Assembly (NCBI GenBank): GCA_900473795.1
Contig: UCMT01000014.1
Coordinates: 1-64,000, forward strand
Source: Hyphomicrobiales bacterium
GTDB lineage: Bacteria > Pseudomonadota > Alphaproteobacteria > Rhizobiales > Rhizobiaceae
Direction of reading: 5' to 3'
Length of the DNA: 64,000 nt
Shown here: piece by piece, positions 47,491-56,899 of the stretch
Layout of the letters: every line of letters starts with the position of its first letter
Position numbering within the stretch: the first letter of the stretch is position 1
Translations under genes and position numbers: made by a program
Notes under the pieces: model-generated
Told to the model about the DNA's origin: nothing
Databases searched by the model: none
The model's input: only the letters and a program-made list of their open reading frames with translations

Positions 47491-48531
47491 TCAATCGTCC
47501 TCTTGGAACAGGCGGAACTGGGTGGCTTCCAGATCCTTCGGCACCTGCAATCCAAGATGTTTCCATGCATTTGCGGTCAAAACACGTCCGCGCGGCGTGC
47601 GCTGGATAAAACCCTGCTGGATCATATAGGGCTCGATGATGTCCTCGATCGCATCCCGCGGCTCCGAAAGCCCGGCCGCGATCGTTTCGATGCCGACCGG
47701 GCCACCGCCGAAATTGAGCGCGATCATTGTGAGATAGCGCTTGTCGAGCTGGTCGAGGCCCATATTGTCGACCAGCAACCGCGTCAAAGCCTCGTCGGCG
47801 ATCTGCTTGGTCACCGCTTCGGCCTTTGCCACCTCGGCGAAATCACGCACCCGGCGCAACAGCCTGCCGGCAATGCGCGGCGTGCCACGCGAGCGGCGGG
47901 CGATCTCGCGGGCGCCGTCGTCGGTGATGCCAAGCCCCATCAGCCTGGCGCCGCGCCGAACGATCAGTTCCAGTTCCTCGACCGTATAGAAACTGAGCCG
48001 CACGGGAATGCCGAAACGGTCGCGCAACGGCGTCGTCAGCAGGCCGAGCCGCGTAGTGGCGGCAACCAGGGTGAATTTCGACAGGTCGATCTTCACCGAG
48101 CGCGCCGCCGGTCCTTCGCCGATAATCAGGTCGAGCTGAAAGTCCTCCATCGCCGGATAGAGGATCTCCTCGACCGCCGGGTTGAGCCGGTGGATTTCGT
48201 CGATGAACAGCACGTCGCGGTCTTCGAGATTGGTCAGGAGCGCCGCAAGGTCTCCCGCCTTGGCAATCACGGGACCAGAGGTCGAACGGAAATTGACCCC
48301 CAGTTCCTTGGCCATGATCTGCGCCAGCGTCGTCTTGCCGAGGCCGGGCGGGCCGACGAACAGCACGTGGTCCAGCGCCTCGCCGCGGTTCTTCGCCGCC
48401 TCGATGAACACCTTCAGATTGGCGCGCGCCTCCGCTTGGCCGGTAAACTCGTCCAGCGATTGCGGCCGCAGCGTCGTATCGAGGTCCTCGCCCCGCTTCT
48501 CCGGTGTGATCAAACGTGCGGCATCGGTCAT
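47491..48531 (-). CDS. ruvB: Holliday junction helicase RuvB
   Basis: 346 residues, standard length. Walker A is GPPGLGKTT and Walker [10 protein letters not shown]. Sensor and arginine-finger regions include [15 protein letters not shown], and the C-terminal winged helix contains [15 protein letters not shown]. It drives branch migration with RuvA. Its ATG (48531) overlaps the vapC-like stop as ATGA, so its translation is coupled to the toxin gene rather than to ruvA. A start at 48597 would overlap the toxin frame further and is not the family start. Confidence 0.96.
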   Translation of the reverse strand: MTDAARLITPEKRGEDLDTTLRPQSLDEFTGQAEARANLKVFIEAAKNRGEALDHVLFVGPPGLGKTTLAQIMAKELGVNFRSTSGPVIAKAGDLAALLTNLEDRDVLFIDEIHRLNPAVEEILYPAMEDFQLDLIIGEGPAARSVKIDLSKFTLVAATTRLGLLTTPLRDRFGIPVRLSFYTVEELELIVRRGARLMGLGITDDGAREIARRSRGTPRIAGRLLRRVRDFAEVAKAEAVTKQIADEALTRLLVDNMGLDQLDKRYLTMIALNFGGGPVGIETIAAGLSEPRDAIEDIIEPYMIQQGFIQRTPRGRVLTANAWKHLGLQVPKDLEATQFRLFQEDD

Positions 48532-48932
48532 GCGAGGAGTTCCATTCCGGGGACTTTGCGTGCGGCCTTCATATCGAAGGTCTTGGTGGAGTGGCAACCT
48601 TCCTCAAACGAGCGGCAGGCAATCACGGCATCTGCAAAATCTGCATTGTTTTTTTCGACAAGCCGAAGAGCCTTTACGACAAGCGTGTGGTTCTCGACGA
48701 TGAGCCCGCGCGTGTGAAGCAGCCTGTCAATGGCAAACGTAACATCTTTCCTAGTGTACCCGTATTGCGACCGAAGGGCCCAATCAAGCTCCAGCAATCC
48801 GATAAGCGTGACAAAAGCCGAATAGTCCCGTCCAAGACCTTCTCCGAACTTGAGTGCCGCTGCCCGCTGTACCGGATCGTCATCAATGAAAAGCCGTATC
48901 ACGATATTCGTATCGAGCCCGAACACCATCAT
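48528..48932 (-). CDS. vapC: PIN-domain toxin (VapC-like)
   Basis: 134 residues. The PIN fold acidic residues are visible: D7 (GLDTN), E48 (LLELDW), D98 ([10 protein letters not shown]) and D120 (TFDMKA). These chelate Mg/Mn for RNA cleavage in VapC toxins. Its ATG overlaps the antitoxin stop as ATGA and its own stop overlaps the ruvB start as ATGA. All four acidic residues are present, so it is probably active. Target RNA unknown; many VapC enzymes cut initiator tRNA or the sarcin-ricin loop. Confidence 0.9.
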   Translation of the reverse strand: MMVFGLDTNIVIRLFIDDDPVQRAAALKFGEGLGRDYSAFVTLIGLLELDWALRSQYGYTRKDVTFAIDRLLHTRGLIVENHTLVVKALRLVEKNNADFADAVIACRSFEEGCHSTKTFDMKAARKVPGMELLA

Positions 48933-49213
48933 GCGGCGGCGTCCGCTTCATGGTCGTCTTGCGTATCGACTGCATTCTCGCCGCCACCCTTCAAGACTGC
49001 AGCGTCGATTTCCTCCAGCGTTGCGCGTCCCTTGGGGGGCTTTCCCAGCAGACCGGCAAGATCATTGAAATCGATATTTTTTGGGGTAAGGACGACCTCG
49101 CCGTCAACGACGGAATAGATCAACTGATCTCCGGGTCGGAGATTCAAAGCCTCCCTCATCTCCTTCGGGATGGTCACCTGGCCCTTCGGCGAAAGCGTAA
49201 CTTCCCACCACAT
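48929..49213 (-). CDS. vapB: AbrB/MazE-type antitoxin (VapB-like)
   Basis: 94 residues. The SpoVT/AbrB swapped-hairpin DNA-binding domain is at 1-45 (VTLSPKGQVTIPKEMREALN, RPGDQLIY, DGEVVLTPK). It is followed by an acidic C-terminal arm (LAGLLGKPPKGRATLEEIDA) that would wrap the toxin. GGAAGGA precedes ATG 49213. Such antitoxins repress their own promoter, so ruvB expression may fall under antitoxin control (inference). Confidence 0.9.
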   Translation of the reverse strand: MWWEVTLSPKGQVTIPKEMREALNLRPGDQLIYSVVDGEVVLTPKNIDFNDLAGLLGKPPKGRATLEEIDAAVLKGGGENAVDTQDDHEADAAA

Positions 49214-49286
49214 ACCGCAATCCTTCCAACGAAAATCGTTTTGGCGGAAATTCTACCAAATCTCTGTCGATCTCACAAACGACCAA

Positions 49287-49904
49287 TCATCGCGCCAGTT
49301 CCTTCAGCCCCAGCCGGATCAGCTTGGCGCTGTCAGCGCCCTCGCCGCCATTCTTCAATGCCGCGGCTACCGCGTTTGCCGCCTGATCGCGTGAATAGCC
49401 GAGATTGCTGAGCGCCGAGACCGCATCGGCCACAGGAGCGGAAGCAACCCCTTCACCAAGTTCCTGCTTCAGACCGATATTGGCCGCCGCCTCGCCGGCA
49501 AAGGCGGGTGCCTTGTTCTTCAGTTCGGTCACGATGCGCACCGCGACCTTCGGGCCGACACCCGGCGCCCGCGACACGGACGTCTTGTCCTGCAGCGCGA
49601 TCGCATTCGCCAGTTCGCCGGGCGTCAGAACCGAGAGCACCGCCAGCGCCACCTTGGAGCCGACACCCTGAACGCTCTGTAGGAGCCGGAACCACTCCCG
49701 CTCCAGCGCCGTCAGGAAGCCGAACAGCCGCAGCTGGTCCTCGCGCACATAGGTTTCGATGAACAGAATGGCGGCCTCGCCCGGAGAGCCGAGCTTCGAC
49801 AATGTGCGCGACGAGCAATGGGCGACATAGCCGACGCCGTGTACGTCGAGAACCACGTGGTCGTCGCCGATCTCGTCGATCGTTCCCTTGAGTTTGCCGA
49901 TCAT
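49287..49904 (-). CDS. ruvA: Holliday junction DNA helicase subunit RuvA
   Basis: 205 residues. The N-terminal OB domain begins [20 protein letters not shown]. The two HhH motifs follow ([19 protein letters not shown] and [17 protein letters not shown]). The C-terminal RuvB-binding domain ends [20 protein letters not shown]. It recognises four-way junctions and recruits RuvB. It is flanked on both sides by toxin-antitoxin pairs: 13 nt from the upstream toxin stop and 73 nt from the downstream antitoxin start. Confidence 0.96.
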   Translation of the reverse strand: MIGKLKGTIDEIGDDHVVLDVHGVGYVAHCSSRTLSKLGSPGEAAILFIETYVREDQLRLFGFLTALEREWFRLLQSVQGVGSKVALAVLSVLTPGELANAIALQDKTSVSRAPGVGPKVAVRIVTELKNKAPAFAGEAAANIGLKQELGEGVASAPVADAVSALSNLGYSRDQAANAVAAALKNGGEGADSAKLIRLGLKELAR

Positions 49905-49917
49905 GGCGCAACGTCCT

Positions 49918-50331
49918 TCATGGGTGAGTTTCCGGCGTGATCAGTTCGACGGAAGGGAAATAGGCCCGATAGCCTTTCGGATCGCGGGTCAAAATGGTGT
50001 GGCCACGAATGGCCGCATGGGCACCGATGAGAAAATCGGGTAGCACCCGTTCGCGCCCTCCTCCGGCTTGCCTGTATCGACGAAAAGCCACTCCGGCCGC
50101 AAACGCCGCAGTCCAAGGGAGGTTTTCCCGGCTGAATTCGGTTTCCGGTAAGAAGCTATCCACCTCTTCCGTTCGTTGATAACGCACCGAAAATTCCGAG
50201 TAGATGACCGGATTGATGACCACGGCACCACGTTTTGCGGCTGCGATAATCTGTGTTTTCGACCACCCCCACCAAGTCGGATCGCGAACAGCGATATCGA
50301 CCAGAATATTCGTATCCACCAAAGTCGCCAT
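49918..50331 (-). CDS. PIN-domain toxin, second VapC-like
   Basis: 137 residues. PIN acidic residues D6 (LVDTNILVD), E46 (YSEFSVRY), D99 (LPDFLIGAH) and D117 (TRDPKGY) are present, and [17 protein letters not shown] is a typical C-terminal motif of the group. It starts 4 nt after its antitoxin stop and ends 13 nt before ruvA. It is only distantly similar to the other PIN toxin nearby, so the two pairs probably arrived separately. Confidence 0.9.
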   Translation of the reverse strand: MATLVDTNILVDIAVRDPTWWGWSKTQIIAAAKRGAVVINPVIYSEFSVRYQRTEEVDSFLPETEFSRENLPWTAAFAAGVAFRRYRQAGGGRERVLPDFLIGAHAAIRGHTILTRDPKGYRAYFPSVELITPETHP

Positions 50332-50335
50332 GAGG

Positions 50336-50587
50336 TCAGCGGTCCCGCGTCATTTCCATGAGCCGGTTCGCATCGATCTCTTGATCGCCCGTTCCTTCCA
50401 GCCGTTGCAATGTTACAAGAAATCGCTCGAGGCGAACGCGGTCTTCCTGCTCCTGCCGGCCGTCTTTGGGAACAATGGTCAACTTACCGCCCTCCATTGA
50501 AAAAAGGACTTCGCTATTGGGCGCTATACCCGCCAGCTCGCGCAAGTCTCGCGGAATGGTAACCTGACCTTTTGAAGTGACGCGCAT
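50336..50587 (-). CDS. AbrB-type antitoxin, second pair
   Basis: 83 residues, AbrB/SpoVT domain MRVTSKGQVTIPRDLRELAG then VLFSMEGGKLTIVPK. The charged helical tail (EDRVRLERFLVTLQRLEGTG) is presumably for toxin binding. AAGGAG precedes ATG 50587. It lies 57 nt after the ruvC stop and is the first gene of the second toxin-antitoxin pair, inserted between ruvC and ruvA. Confidence 0.9.
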   Translation of the reverse strand: MRVTSKGQVTIPRDLRELAGIAPNSEVLFSMEGGKLTIVPKDGRQEQEDRVRLERFLVTLQRLEGTGDQEIDANRLMEMTRDR

Positions 50588-50644
50588 GAACTTGCTCCTT
50601 CAAAGTAGGAAATATCCTTACGAATGGAACAAGTCAAGAACAAA

Positions 50645-51157
50645 TCAGCCCGCCAGTGCCGCCAGCCGCATCCGGGCCGCACCGCGATTGTGCGCATGGC
50701 AGATGGCAATCGCCAGCGCATCGGCCGCGTCATTGCCCTTGAATTCGGCCTTCGGCATCAGGATTTTCAGCATCATGTGAATCTGCTGCTTCTCGCCGTG
50801 ACCGACGCCAATTACCGCCTTCTTGACTGCATTCGGCGCATATTCGGAGACCTGCAAGCCGGCCCGCGCCGGTACCAGCATGGCGATGCCGCGCGCTTGT
50901 CCGAGTTTCAGCGTCGCCACCGCATCCTTGTTGACGAAGGTCTGCTCGACGGCCGCCTCGTCCGGCTTGTGGCTGTGGATCACCTCCGCCAATCCGTCAT
51001 GCAGCTGGCAAAGGCGCGAGGCAAGGTCCATGTCGCCATCGGAGATGACGGTGCCGGAAGCAACGAAGCGCAAGGAGTTGCCGAGCGTGTCGATGATGCC
51101 CCAGCCTGTGCGGCGAAGTCCCGGATCGATGCCGATGATGCGAATCGTATTTTGCAT
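50645..51157 (-). CDS. ruvC: Holliday junction resolvase RuvC
   Basis: 170 residues. The RNase H-like fold has D11 in [12 protein letters not shown], the glutamate in AAVEQTFVN and the acidic pair in [15 protein letters not shown]. It cuts four-way junctions symmetrically after RuvAB branch migration. AGGA precedes ATG 51157. The YebC gene, normally just upstream, is separated by an opposite-strand oxidoreductase gene. Confidence 0.96.
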   Translation of the reverse strand: MQNTIRIIGIDPGLRRTGWGIIDTLGNSLRFVASGTVISDGDMDLASRLCQLHDGLAEVIHSHKPDEAAVEQTFVNKDAVATLKLGQARGIAMLVPARAGLQVSEYAPNAVKKAVIGVGHGEKQQIHMMLKILMPKAEFKGNDAADALAIAICHAHNRGAARMRLAALAG

Positions 51158-51329
51158 GCTGAAATCCTATTCCCGATAGTGGGACGCTGCCAGCGAAATG
51201 TGAACAAAACAAAAACATCCCCATGATTGAGCAGGAACTGATCTGCACTCTCCCTCTCCGGCGGGCTTGGATTTACGAAATTCGATCTTACATAGGCTTC
51301 TATCAAAATCGTTGATCGAAGGCTTTATC

Positions 51330-52331
51330 ATGGTGCCCTTTTCCATCCTCGACCTCTCCCCGATCACGCAAGGGGCCAACGCGTCTCAGGCCCTGCAGAA
51401 CTCACGCCGACTGGCGCAGGAGGCGGAAGCTGCAGGTTACAAGCGCTTCTGGGTGGCCGAGCATCACGGCATGAAAGGCATTGCCAGCGCCGCCACCTCG
51501 ATCGTCATTTCCCACGTGGCAGCCGGCACGAAGACGATCCGCGTCGGCTCCGGCGGCATCATGCTGCCGAACCATTCGCCGCTGGTGATCGCCGAGCAGT
51601 TCGGAACACTTGAAGCGCTTTATCCAGGCCGTATCGATCTTGGCCTCGGTCGCGCCCCCGGAACGGACATGCGCACCGCCTCGGCGCTTCGCAGAAACAT
51701 GGAGACGAGCGCCAACAATTTTCCGAACGATGTGGTCGAACTGCAAGCGCTGCTCGGCCCGGTCCGGGAGGGGCAGGACCTGATCGCCATCCCCGGCGCC
51801 GACAGCAACGTGCCGATTTGGCTGCTCGGCTCCAGCCATTTCAGCGCCCATCTTGCCGGCATGCTCGGCCTGCCCTTCGCCTTCGCCTCGCATTTTGCGC
51901 CTGATATGCTGTTGTCGGCGCTGGAGATCTATCGCGAGCGCTTCGAGCCGTCACAATATCTCGACCATCCGCATGCCATGGTCGGCATCATGGGTGTCGC
52001 CGCCGATACCGATGACGAGGCAAACCACCTCTTCACCTCGATGCAGCAATCCTTCGTGGCGCTCCGCCGCAATGCGCGCGGCCAGTTTCCGCCGCCGGTG
52101 GACTCCATGGACGAGCTGTGGAGCGAGACGGAAAAGATCTTCGTCGATCACGCGATGACCTATGCGGTCGTCGGCGGGCCGGAAACGATCAGGACCAAGC
52201 TCGACAGGTTCCTCGGAGAAACGCGGGCCGACGAGTTGATCATTTCGATGCCGATCTACGACATGGACGCGCGGCTGAAATCGGTACGCCTGTTTGCCGA
52301 GGCGCAACAGAAACTCGCAAAGGCCGCATAA
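51330..52331 (+). CDS. LLM class flavin-dependent oxidoreductase (YhbW-like)
   Basis: 333 residues, a luciferase-like TIM-barrel monooxygenase. The start is [40 protein letters not shown], the flavin-binding [20 protein letters not shown] and [11 protein letters not shown] follow, and [16 protein letters not shown] completes the group signature. It would use FMNH2 from a partner reductase; the substrate is unknown. It sits between yebC and ruvC on the opposite strand and shares a terminator with the YebC gene. An in-frame ATG at 51267 is less likely. Confidence 0.9.
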   Translation: MVPFSILDLSPITQGANASQALQNSRRLAQEAEAAGYKRFWVAEHHGMKGIASAATSIVISHVAAGTKTIRVGSGGIMLPNHSPLVIAEQFGTLEALYPGRIDLGLGRAPGTDMRTASALRRNMETSANNFPNDVVELQALLGPVREGQDLIAIPGADSNVPIWLLGSSHFSAHLAGMLGLPFAFASHFAPDMLLSALEIYRERFEPSQYLDHPHAMVGIMGVAADTDDEANHLFTSMQQSFVALRRNARGQFPPPVDSMDELWSETEKIFVDHAMTYAVVGGPETIRTKLDRFLGETRADELIISMPIYDMDARLKSVRLFAEAQQKLAKAA

Positions 52332-52362
52332 CAAAAAGCCCGGCTAAACCGGGCTTTTTGTC
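52332..52362. terminator. bidirectional terminator between the LLM gene and the YebC gene
   Basis: CAAAAAGCCCGG (52333-52344), a short loop, CCGGGCTTTTTG. A and T runs flank both sides and serve the convergent genes. Confidence 0.9.
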
Positions 52363-52376
52363 GAAGAAGTAGCCGA

Positions 52377-53123
52377 TCAGGCCGAAAGCTTGGCCATCAC
52401 TTCGTCGGAGACTTCGAAGTTGGTGTAGACGTTCTGCACGTCGTCGTCGTCTTCCAGCGTGTCGATCAGTTTCATCAGCGACTGGGCACGCTCTTCGTCG
52501 ACCGGCACGGTGTTCTGGGCCCGCCAGATCGCCTTGACCATGTCTGCTTCGCCGAGCGTTGCTTCGAGCGCCTTGGACACCTCGCCGATATCTTCGAAAC
52601 CGCAGGTGATGTAATGGCCGTCCTCGTCGGTCGTCACGTCTTCGGCGCCGGCTTCGATTGCCGCTTCCATCACCGTGTCGGCATCGCCGGCCGACAGCTT
52701 GTAGGAGATTTCGCCGACACGGTCGAAGGAGAAGGAAACCGATCCGGTTTCACCGAGCGCGCCGCCAGCCTTGGTGAAGGTCGAGCGGACATTGGAGGCG
52801 GTACGATTGCGGTTATCGGTCAGCGCCTCGACGATGACGGCAACGCCACCCGGGCCATAGCCTTCATAGCGCACGGCCTCGTAGTTTTCGCCATCGGCGC
52901 CGGAGCCCTTCTTGATGGCGCGCTCGATGTTGTCCTTCGGCATCGACTGTGCCTTGGCGTTCTGGATCGCCAGACGCAGGCGCGCGTTCATGGTCGGGTC
53001 AGGCAGACCGCCCTTGACCGCGACGGTGATTTCGCGCGCAAGCTTGGAGAACATTTTCGACCGCACGGCGTCCTGGCGACCCTTGCGGTGCATGATGTTT
53101 TTGAACTGTGAATGGCCGGCCAT
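52377..53123 (-). CDS. YebC/PmpR family (TACO1-like) translation/transcription factor
   Basis: 248 residues matching YebC throughout: [20 protein letters not shown] at the start, [20 protein letters not shown], the acidic [19 protein letters not shown], and [12 protein letters not shown] at the end. The family has been linked to DNA-binding regulation and, more recently, to relief of ribosome stalling at proline stretches. It is the usual gene before ruvC. GAAGAGGG precedes the ATG. Confidence 0.95.
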   Translation of the reverse strand: MAGHSQFKNIMHRKGRQDAVRSKMFSKLAREITVAVKGGLPDPTMNARLRLAIQNAKAQSMPKDNIERAIKKGSGADGENYEAVRYEGYGPGGVAVIVEALTDNRNRTASNVRSTFTKAGGALGETGSVSFSFDRVGEISYKLSAGDADTVMEAAIEAGAEDVTTDEDGHYITCGFEDIGEVSKALEATLGEADMVKAIWRAQNTVPVDEERAQSLMKLIDTLEDDDDVQNVYTNFEVSDEVMAKLSA

Positions 53124-53211
53124 GGCGCCCTCTTCGCATATTTGTCATGTTTTGGAATTGGGCGCCTTATAGTTTCATTGGCGCTTTGCGTCCAGCAGGG
53201 GCGGTCTTTTT

Positions 53212-53688
53212 TCAGTTGGCGTCAATCCGCCGGCGGCTGAGAAAGAAGGAGTGGCCGTCATCGCGCTCGCAGGAAAGGCCCCTGCGGGTGGAGAGGCAGG
53301 AAAAGGGTCCTGCCGCCCAGGTCTGACCATAGCCAAGGACCGCACCGGCGGAGCAGCAGCCCTGGTCGCCTACATCATGAAGGAGGGTCGCTACACCGTC
53401 GCGCGCCAGCGTCGCCCGAACATAGCGCGGCGCGACGCGGTCGCAGGAGAGCTCCGGGCCGCCGTCGGCCGGCTGGTAGACCTCCGTTCCACCCTCCGGC
53501 GTATAGACACAGCCGATATTGCCGGAGGGCAGCACGAATTCTTGCCTCTGACCGAACGATTTCGCTTCCGGCACGGCGACGACCTTGTCGCCCTCTGCCG
53601 TCGGCGTGCGCGGCGGCGGGGCTCCATCAGCCATAGCAAGGGACGTCATGGAAAGAAGGGCAAGCGTACGGACGGCGAAAAATCTCAT
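53212..53688 (-). CDS. secreted DUF6636-like protein
   Basis: 158 residues. The signal peptide ends SLAMA (about 20). The mature part contains FVLPSGNIGCVYTPEGG, a PSGNIgC motif, then VLGYGQTWAAGPFSCLSTRR and GLSCERDDGHSFFLSRRR. This is the cysteine-patterned secreted domain found in DUF6636 proteins. Six mature cysteines (IGCVY, LSCDR, the GCCS pair, FSCLS and LSCER) suggest disulfides in the periplasm. Function unknown. Confidence 0.75.
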   Translation of the reverse strand: MRFFAVRTLALLSMTSLAMADGAPPPRTPTAEGDKVVAVPEAKSFGQRQEFVLPSGNIGCVYTPEGGTEVYQPADGGPELSCDRVAPRYVRATLARDGVATLLHDVGDQGCCSAGAVLGYGQTWAAGPFSCLSTRRGLSCERDDGHSFFLSRRRIDAN

Positions 53689-53719
53689 TCCATGATTCCT
53701 GACAATGTGTCCCCGAAGA

Positions 53720-54556
53720 TCAGACGCCCTGCAGGATATAAATCAAGGGCTTCGTTGGCAAGGAACGCACCGAAACGATGACGCTCGCTCCCGTGGCAAA
53801 GCTCTTGTCGAAACCATCCCCGAACATTTGCAGGAAATTCGTGACCGGCGGCCCGCGCCGGTGCATCGGCAGGATCAGCGCCGAGCGCAGCCGCGTCACC
53901 ACCCGGCTCATGCTTTCCGCGCCCATGGTCAGACCGCCATCGACCGGCACCATCAGCACGTCCAGGCGGCCGATCTCGGCATAGTCGGTTTCGTCGAGTT
54001 CATGATGCAGGTGGCCGAGATGGCCAATGCAGAGACCTGCGACTTCGAAAATGAAGATGGAATTGCCATCCGGCTCCATCATCCCGCCACCAGCGCGAAT
54101 GTCGGTCGTCACATTGCGGATGTAGGTGTCGCCGACGACGACATCGTGATCCGCCGGCCCGCCGTCGTCCCCCCATCCATGCAGTACATGCTTGATCGCC
54201 GGATCGGGTGTCAGCGTGTAGTGGCTGGAATGCGCCTTGTTCATCGTCACCACATCCGGCGTCTTCGGCGGCACATACCAGCCGCTATAGTCCGTCGCGA
54301 TGGACACGCCGCCGGGCGTCTCGATGAGGACTGTCGAATGGCCGATATAGGTGATCTTCACCTCGTCGTTCGCCAAAGCCTGCGCATTGAACGCGCTCTG
54401 CGGCTTGAAGCTGGCAAAGGTGACGTCGGGAAGCATCTGCGCGATCGCCTGGCACTGGCTGACCGGCTGGGCCGATCCCTGTGCAAGCGCCGGCATCGGC
54501 GAGAGAAAATGCAACAGCGAGATGGCGGCAAATGGGAGGAGAAATCGCAGCATCAT
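53720..54556 (-). CDS. secreted MBL-fold metal-dependent hydrolase
   Basis: About 278 residues with a signal peptide (ending PALAQG). The UlaG-like MBL fold shows VKITYIGHSTVLIETPGGVS, TMNKAHSSHYT where HxHxDH would be, IGHLGHLHHELDETDYAEIG and LMVPVDGG, and ILPMHRRGP. The first metal motif is unusual (AHSSHYT), so metal binding may differ from classic MBL enzymes. Substrate unknown. The start is one of the adjacent methionines at 54553-54571. Confidence 0.82.
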   Translation of the reverse strand: MMLRFLLPFAAISLLHFLSPMPALAQGSAQPVSQCQAIAQMLPDVTFASFKPQSAFNAQALANDEVKITYIGHSTVLIETPGGVSIATDYSGWYVPPKTPDVVTMNKAHSSHYTLTPDPAIKHVLHGWGDDGGPADHDVVVGDTYIRNVTTDIRAGGGMMEPDGNSIFIFEVAGLCIGHLGHLHHELDETDYAEIGRLDVLMVPVDGGLTMGAESMSRVVTRLRSALILPMHRRGPPVTNFLQMFGDGFDKSFATGASVIVSVRSLPTKPLIYILQGV

Positions 54557-54676
54557 GCACCTCGCAGTCAAGGATTTGCATGGGCCTTGAGGATAGGCAG
54601 GACGGGCGCAACGTCCAGCGGCGATTGTGTGCGCTCGCTCACAATCGCGTCATTGGCCTCCGTGCGATGCGGCAGT

Positions 54677-55501
54677 TCAAGCCCAGAAGGCCGGGATCGT
54701 CTCCGCCAACCTGGGCCCGATCCGCAGTGGCGCGATATTTTCCGCAAGGCCAGTGCGATCGGAAATCTCCACGCCGACACCGCAGATGGTGGCCGGGCCG
54801 GACGCCGCCTCGAAGCGGCCCTTCGGCATCTTCGAGATGAAACGGTTCAGCGGCTCTTCCTTCTCCATGCCGAGCGAGGAGTCGTAATCGCCGCACATGC
54901 CGGCATCCGACATGTAAGCGGTGCCGCCATTGAGGATCTGGTGATCGGCGGTCGGTACATGCGTATGGGTGCCGACGACGAAGCTGGCGCGACCATCGAC
55001 GAAATGGCCGAAGCACTGCTTCTCGCTGGTCGCTTCCGCATGGAAATCGAAGATGATGGCGTCCGCCTGCTCCTTCAGCGGACAGGCGTCGAGAATGGCC
55101 TCCGCCGCCTTGAAGGGATCGTCCAGTTCCGGATGCATGAAGACGCGGCCCATGACATTGGCGACGAGCACGCGCGCGCCGTTGCGGGCGAAATAGAGAT
55201 TGGAACCGCGGCCGGGCGTGCCTGCCGGATAGTTGGCCGGGCGCAGGAACTGGTCGTGCCGCTCGCAGAAGGTAACGGCCTCCTTCTGGTCCCAGACGTG
55301 ATTGCCGGTGGTCACCACATCGGCGCCCGCATTGATGGTTTCGAGAAAGATATCCTCGGTGATGCCGAAGCCGCCGGCGGCGTTCTCGCCGTTGACGATG
55401 ACGAAGTCGAGCTTCAGGTCGCTGATCAGACCGGGCAATCGGTCCCAGACCGCCGTCCGGCCGGTCTTGCCAACCATGTCACCCAGAAACAAAAGTCTCA
55501 T
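54677..55501 (-). CDS. YmdB-type metallophosphoesterase (2',3'-cAMP phosphodiesterase family)
   Basis: 274 residues, TIGR00282 family. The metal ligands are in MRLLFLGDMVGKTGR, IVNGENAAGG, TTGNHVWDQKE, FDFHAEATSEK and VVGTHTHVPTAD. In Bacillus, YmdB hydrolyses 2',3'-cyclic nucleotides. The start overlaps the upstream 5-FTHF cyclo-ligase stop by 23 bp, implying coupled translation. Confidence 0.93.
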   Translation of the reverse strand: MRLLFLGDMVGKTGRTAVWDRLPGLISDLKLDFVIVNGENAAGGFGITEDIFLETINAGADVVTTGNHVWDQKEAVTFCERHDQFLRPANYPAGTPGRGSNLYFARNGARVLVANVMGRVFMHPELDDPFKAAEAILDACPLKEQADAIIFDFHAEATSEKQCFGHFVDGRASFVVGTHTHVPTADHQILNGGTAYMSDAGMCGDYDSSLGMEKEEPLNRFISKMPKGRFEAASGPATICGVGVEISDRTGLAENIAPLRIGPRLAETIPAFWA

Positions 55502-56090
55502 ATTTGCTTATTCCTAGCCCGAAGATCCTGAGCCCGCTTTCGGTCAGCAGGGCGTCCAGCGCCACGTCATGCGGCTCCGCGGGCACTGATGCCACTTCCT
55601 GGCAGTCGAATGCAATCCCGATCAGTCTCGGCATATGGCCTTTCCGGCGCAAACGTCCGATCGCACGGTCGTAATATCCGGCGCCGTAGCCGATCCTGTG
55701 ACCGGTTCTGTCGAAGGCCGACAGCGGCACCAGCATAATGTCGGGATCCAACACCGGCGCATCCTCGCCCGGTCCGGTCGTGCCGAAACCCGTTTCAACG
55801 ATCGGAGCACCCGGCACAAGTTCTCGAAAGACTATGGTTTTCTTGTCGAGAATGACGGGGAGGCACAACCGCGCGCCGCGTTCGCGCAGGCGCTCCATCA
55901 GCGGCCGGATATCGACTTCCGAGCGGATCGGCCAGAAGCCGGAAATCACCTGCCCGGGCTCGAACTCGATGATGTCGCCGGCATGATCGAGCATTCTAAG
56001 GCTGGCTTTCATGCGCGCTTCCGGCGGCATCGCGTCCCGCAGCGCCAGTCGCTCCATTCTTAGCGCAGCCTTCAGTTCTCTCGGTGTCAT
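55479..56090 (-). CDS. 5-formyltetrahydrofolate cyclo-ligase
   Basis: 203 residues. MTPRELKAALRMERLALRDA is the N-terminal helix, FWPIRSEVDIRPLMERLRER follows, and the ATP/substrate loop RIGYGAGYYDRAIGRLRRKG ends with HDVALDALLTESG. It converts 5-formyl-THF to 5,10-methenyl-THF using ATP. The ATG at 56090 lies 8 nt after AAGAGG; in-frame starts further upstream have no family support. In many bacteria this gene (ygfA) directly follows 6S RNA. Here about 1.7 kb intervenes. Confidence 0.92.
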   Translation of the reverse strand: MTPRELKAALRMERLALRDAMPPEARMKASLRMLDHAGDIIEFEPGQVISGFWPIRSEVDIRPLMERLRERGARLCLPVILDKKTIVFRELVPGAPIVETGFGTTGPGEDAPVLDPDIMLVPLSAFDRTGHRIGYGAGYYDRAIGRLRRKGHMPRLIGIAFDCQEVASVPAEPHDVALDALLTESGLRIFGLGISKYETFVSG

Positions 56091-56266
56091 GCACATGCCC
56101 TCTTGCCTGCCAATGTCCATTTCTAGTGCATCGAACCACGAGAGGGAAACCGCGCCGCGTCGGTTGTACAACTTTTTGCGACGAAAGACGTCTGATGCAA
56201 TCCGGAACACCGTTAAAGCTCTGTTCTCTATGTCATGCGGTTCCGCTTTCACGCTCTTTGCCGCCC

Positions 56267-56572
56267 ATGCCAGAAGAATTGCCATTTGCATCAGAAAACG
56301 GCTCGGTAGTCGCTTCCAACATTGCGGCAAACTGGTCGTTTCAAGGCGGAGCCGGGGCGATGAAGGACAAGCTGCTACCGGAACTCGATCCCCTGGAATT
56401 GCGCTGCCTGTCCTTGGCGGCGCGCGGACGGAGCCGGGAAGACATCACACGCGAAACGGACATTGCCCGCGACCGGATCGACGAAGCCTTCACTACGGCC
56501 ATGGAAAAGCTGCAGGCCGGCAACGTCGCCGAAGCGATTTTTCGCGCCGTCCGCATGAACCTGATTTCATAA
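56267..56572 (+). CDS. orphan LuxR-type HTH protein
   Basis: About 101 residues. The C-terminal half is a LuxR-like four-helix HTH (LDPLELRCLSLAARGRSRED, RIDEAFTTAMEKLQAGN) ending AIFRAVRMNLIS. That end is strikingly like the C terminus of the LuxR-type protein at 5426-6175 (AIARAMRMKLI). No sensor domain is present. Start options are 56194, 56267 and 56360, and none has a strong ribosome site. It could be a small regulator or antagonist of LuxR-type proteins, which is inference. Confidence 0.65.
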   Translation: MPEELPFASENGSVVASNIAANWSFQGGAGAMKDKLLPELDPLELRCLSLAARGRSREDITRETDIARDRIDEAFTTAMEKLQAGNVAEAIFRAVRMNLIS

Positions 56573-56794
56573 CATCCAGAAGCGGTGCCTTTCGCCGTTT
56601 TGGACCCGATGCTGCCGGCAGTCGCCACCCGCCGTGTCGATCCCCATATCATCGAGCAGATACGCGTTCTCGCGCCGCGCTATCTGAGCCAGGGCTTGTT
56701 TCACCAGACGCCTGGTCCGCCATTGCTCGATCGCCCGCCAAAGGAAGATCGTCGTTCTGACGGGCCACCGCCGTGTCCTGTGATGGTGCTTCAT
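56567..56794 (-). CDS. DUF1127 domain small protein
   Basis: 75 residues, very basic at the N terminus (MKHHHRTRRWPVRTTIFLWR). It contains the DUF1127 pattern EQWRTRRLVKQALAQIARRE followed by LLDDMGID. DUF1127 proteins in rhizobia and Rhodobacter bind RNA or influence phosphate and carbon metabolism. The tail after LDDMGID (about 20 residues) is longer than usual. It is divergent from the LysR gene, with 105 nt between, and overlaps the end of the convergent HTH gene by six bases. Confidence 0.75.
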   Translation of the reverse strand: MKHHHRTRRWPVRTTIFLWRAIEQWRTRRLVKQALAQIARRENAYLLDDMGIDTAGGDCRQHRVQNGERHRFWML

Positions 56795-56899
56795 ATCCGA
56801 AACTCCGGAAGTGTTCTCGCCTGAGTATCGGACCTGCGTTGACATCAATCCAACGAATTGCAAACATGCCTACCATTAGAAAACCTGATGGAAGGCGCG

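Noticed and set aside
48528-50587. The toxin-antitoxin region as a defence island or mobile element
   Set aside because: Only two short VapBC-type pairs are present. There are no integrase, transposase or terminal repeats at the borders that I can see.
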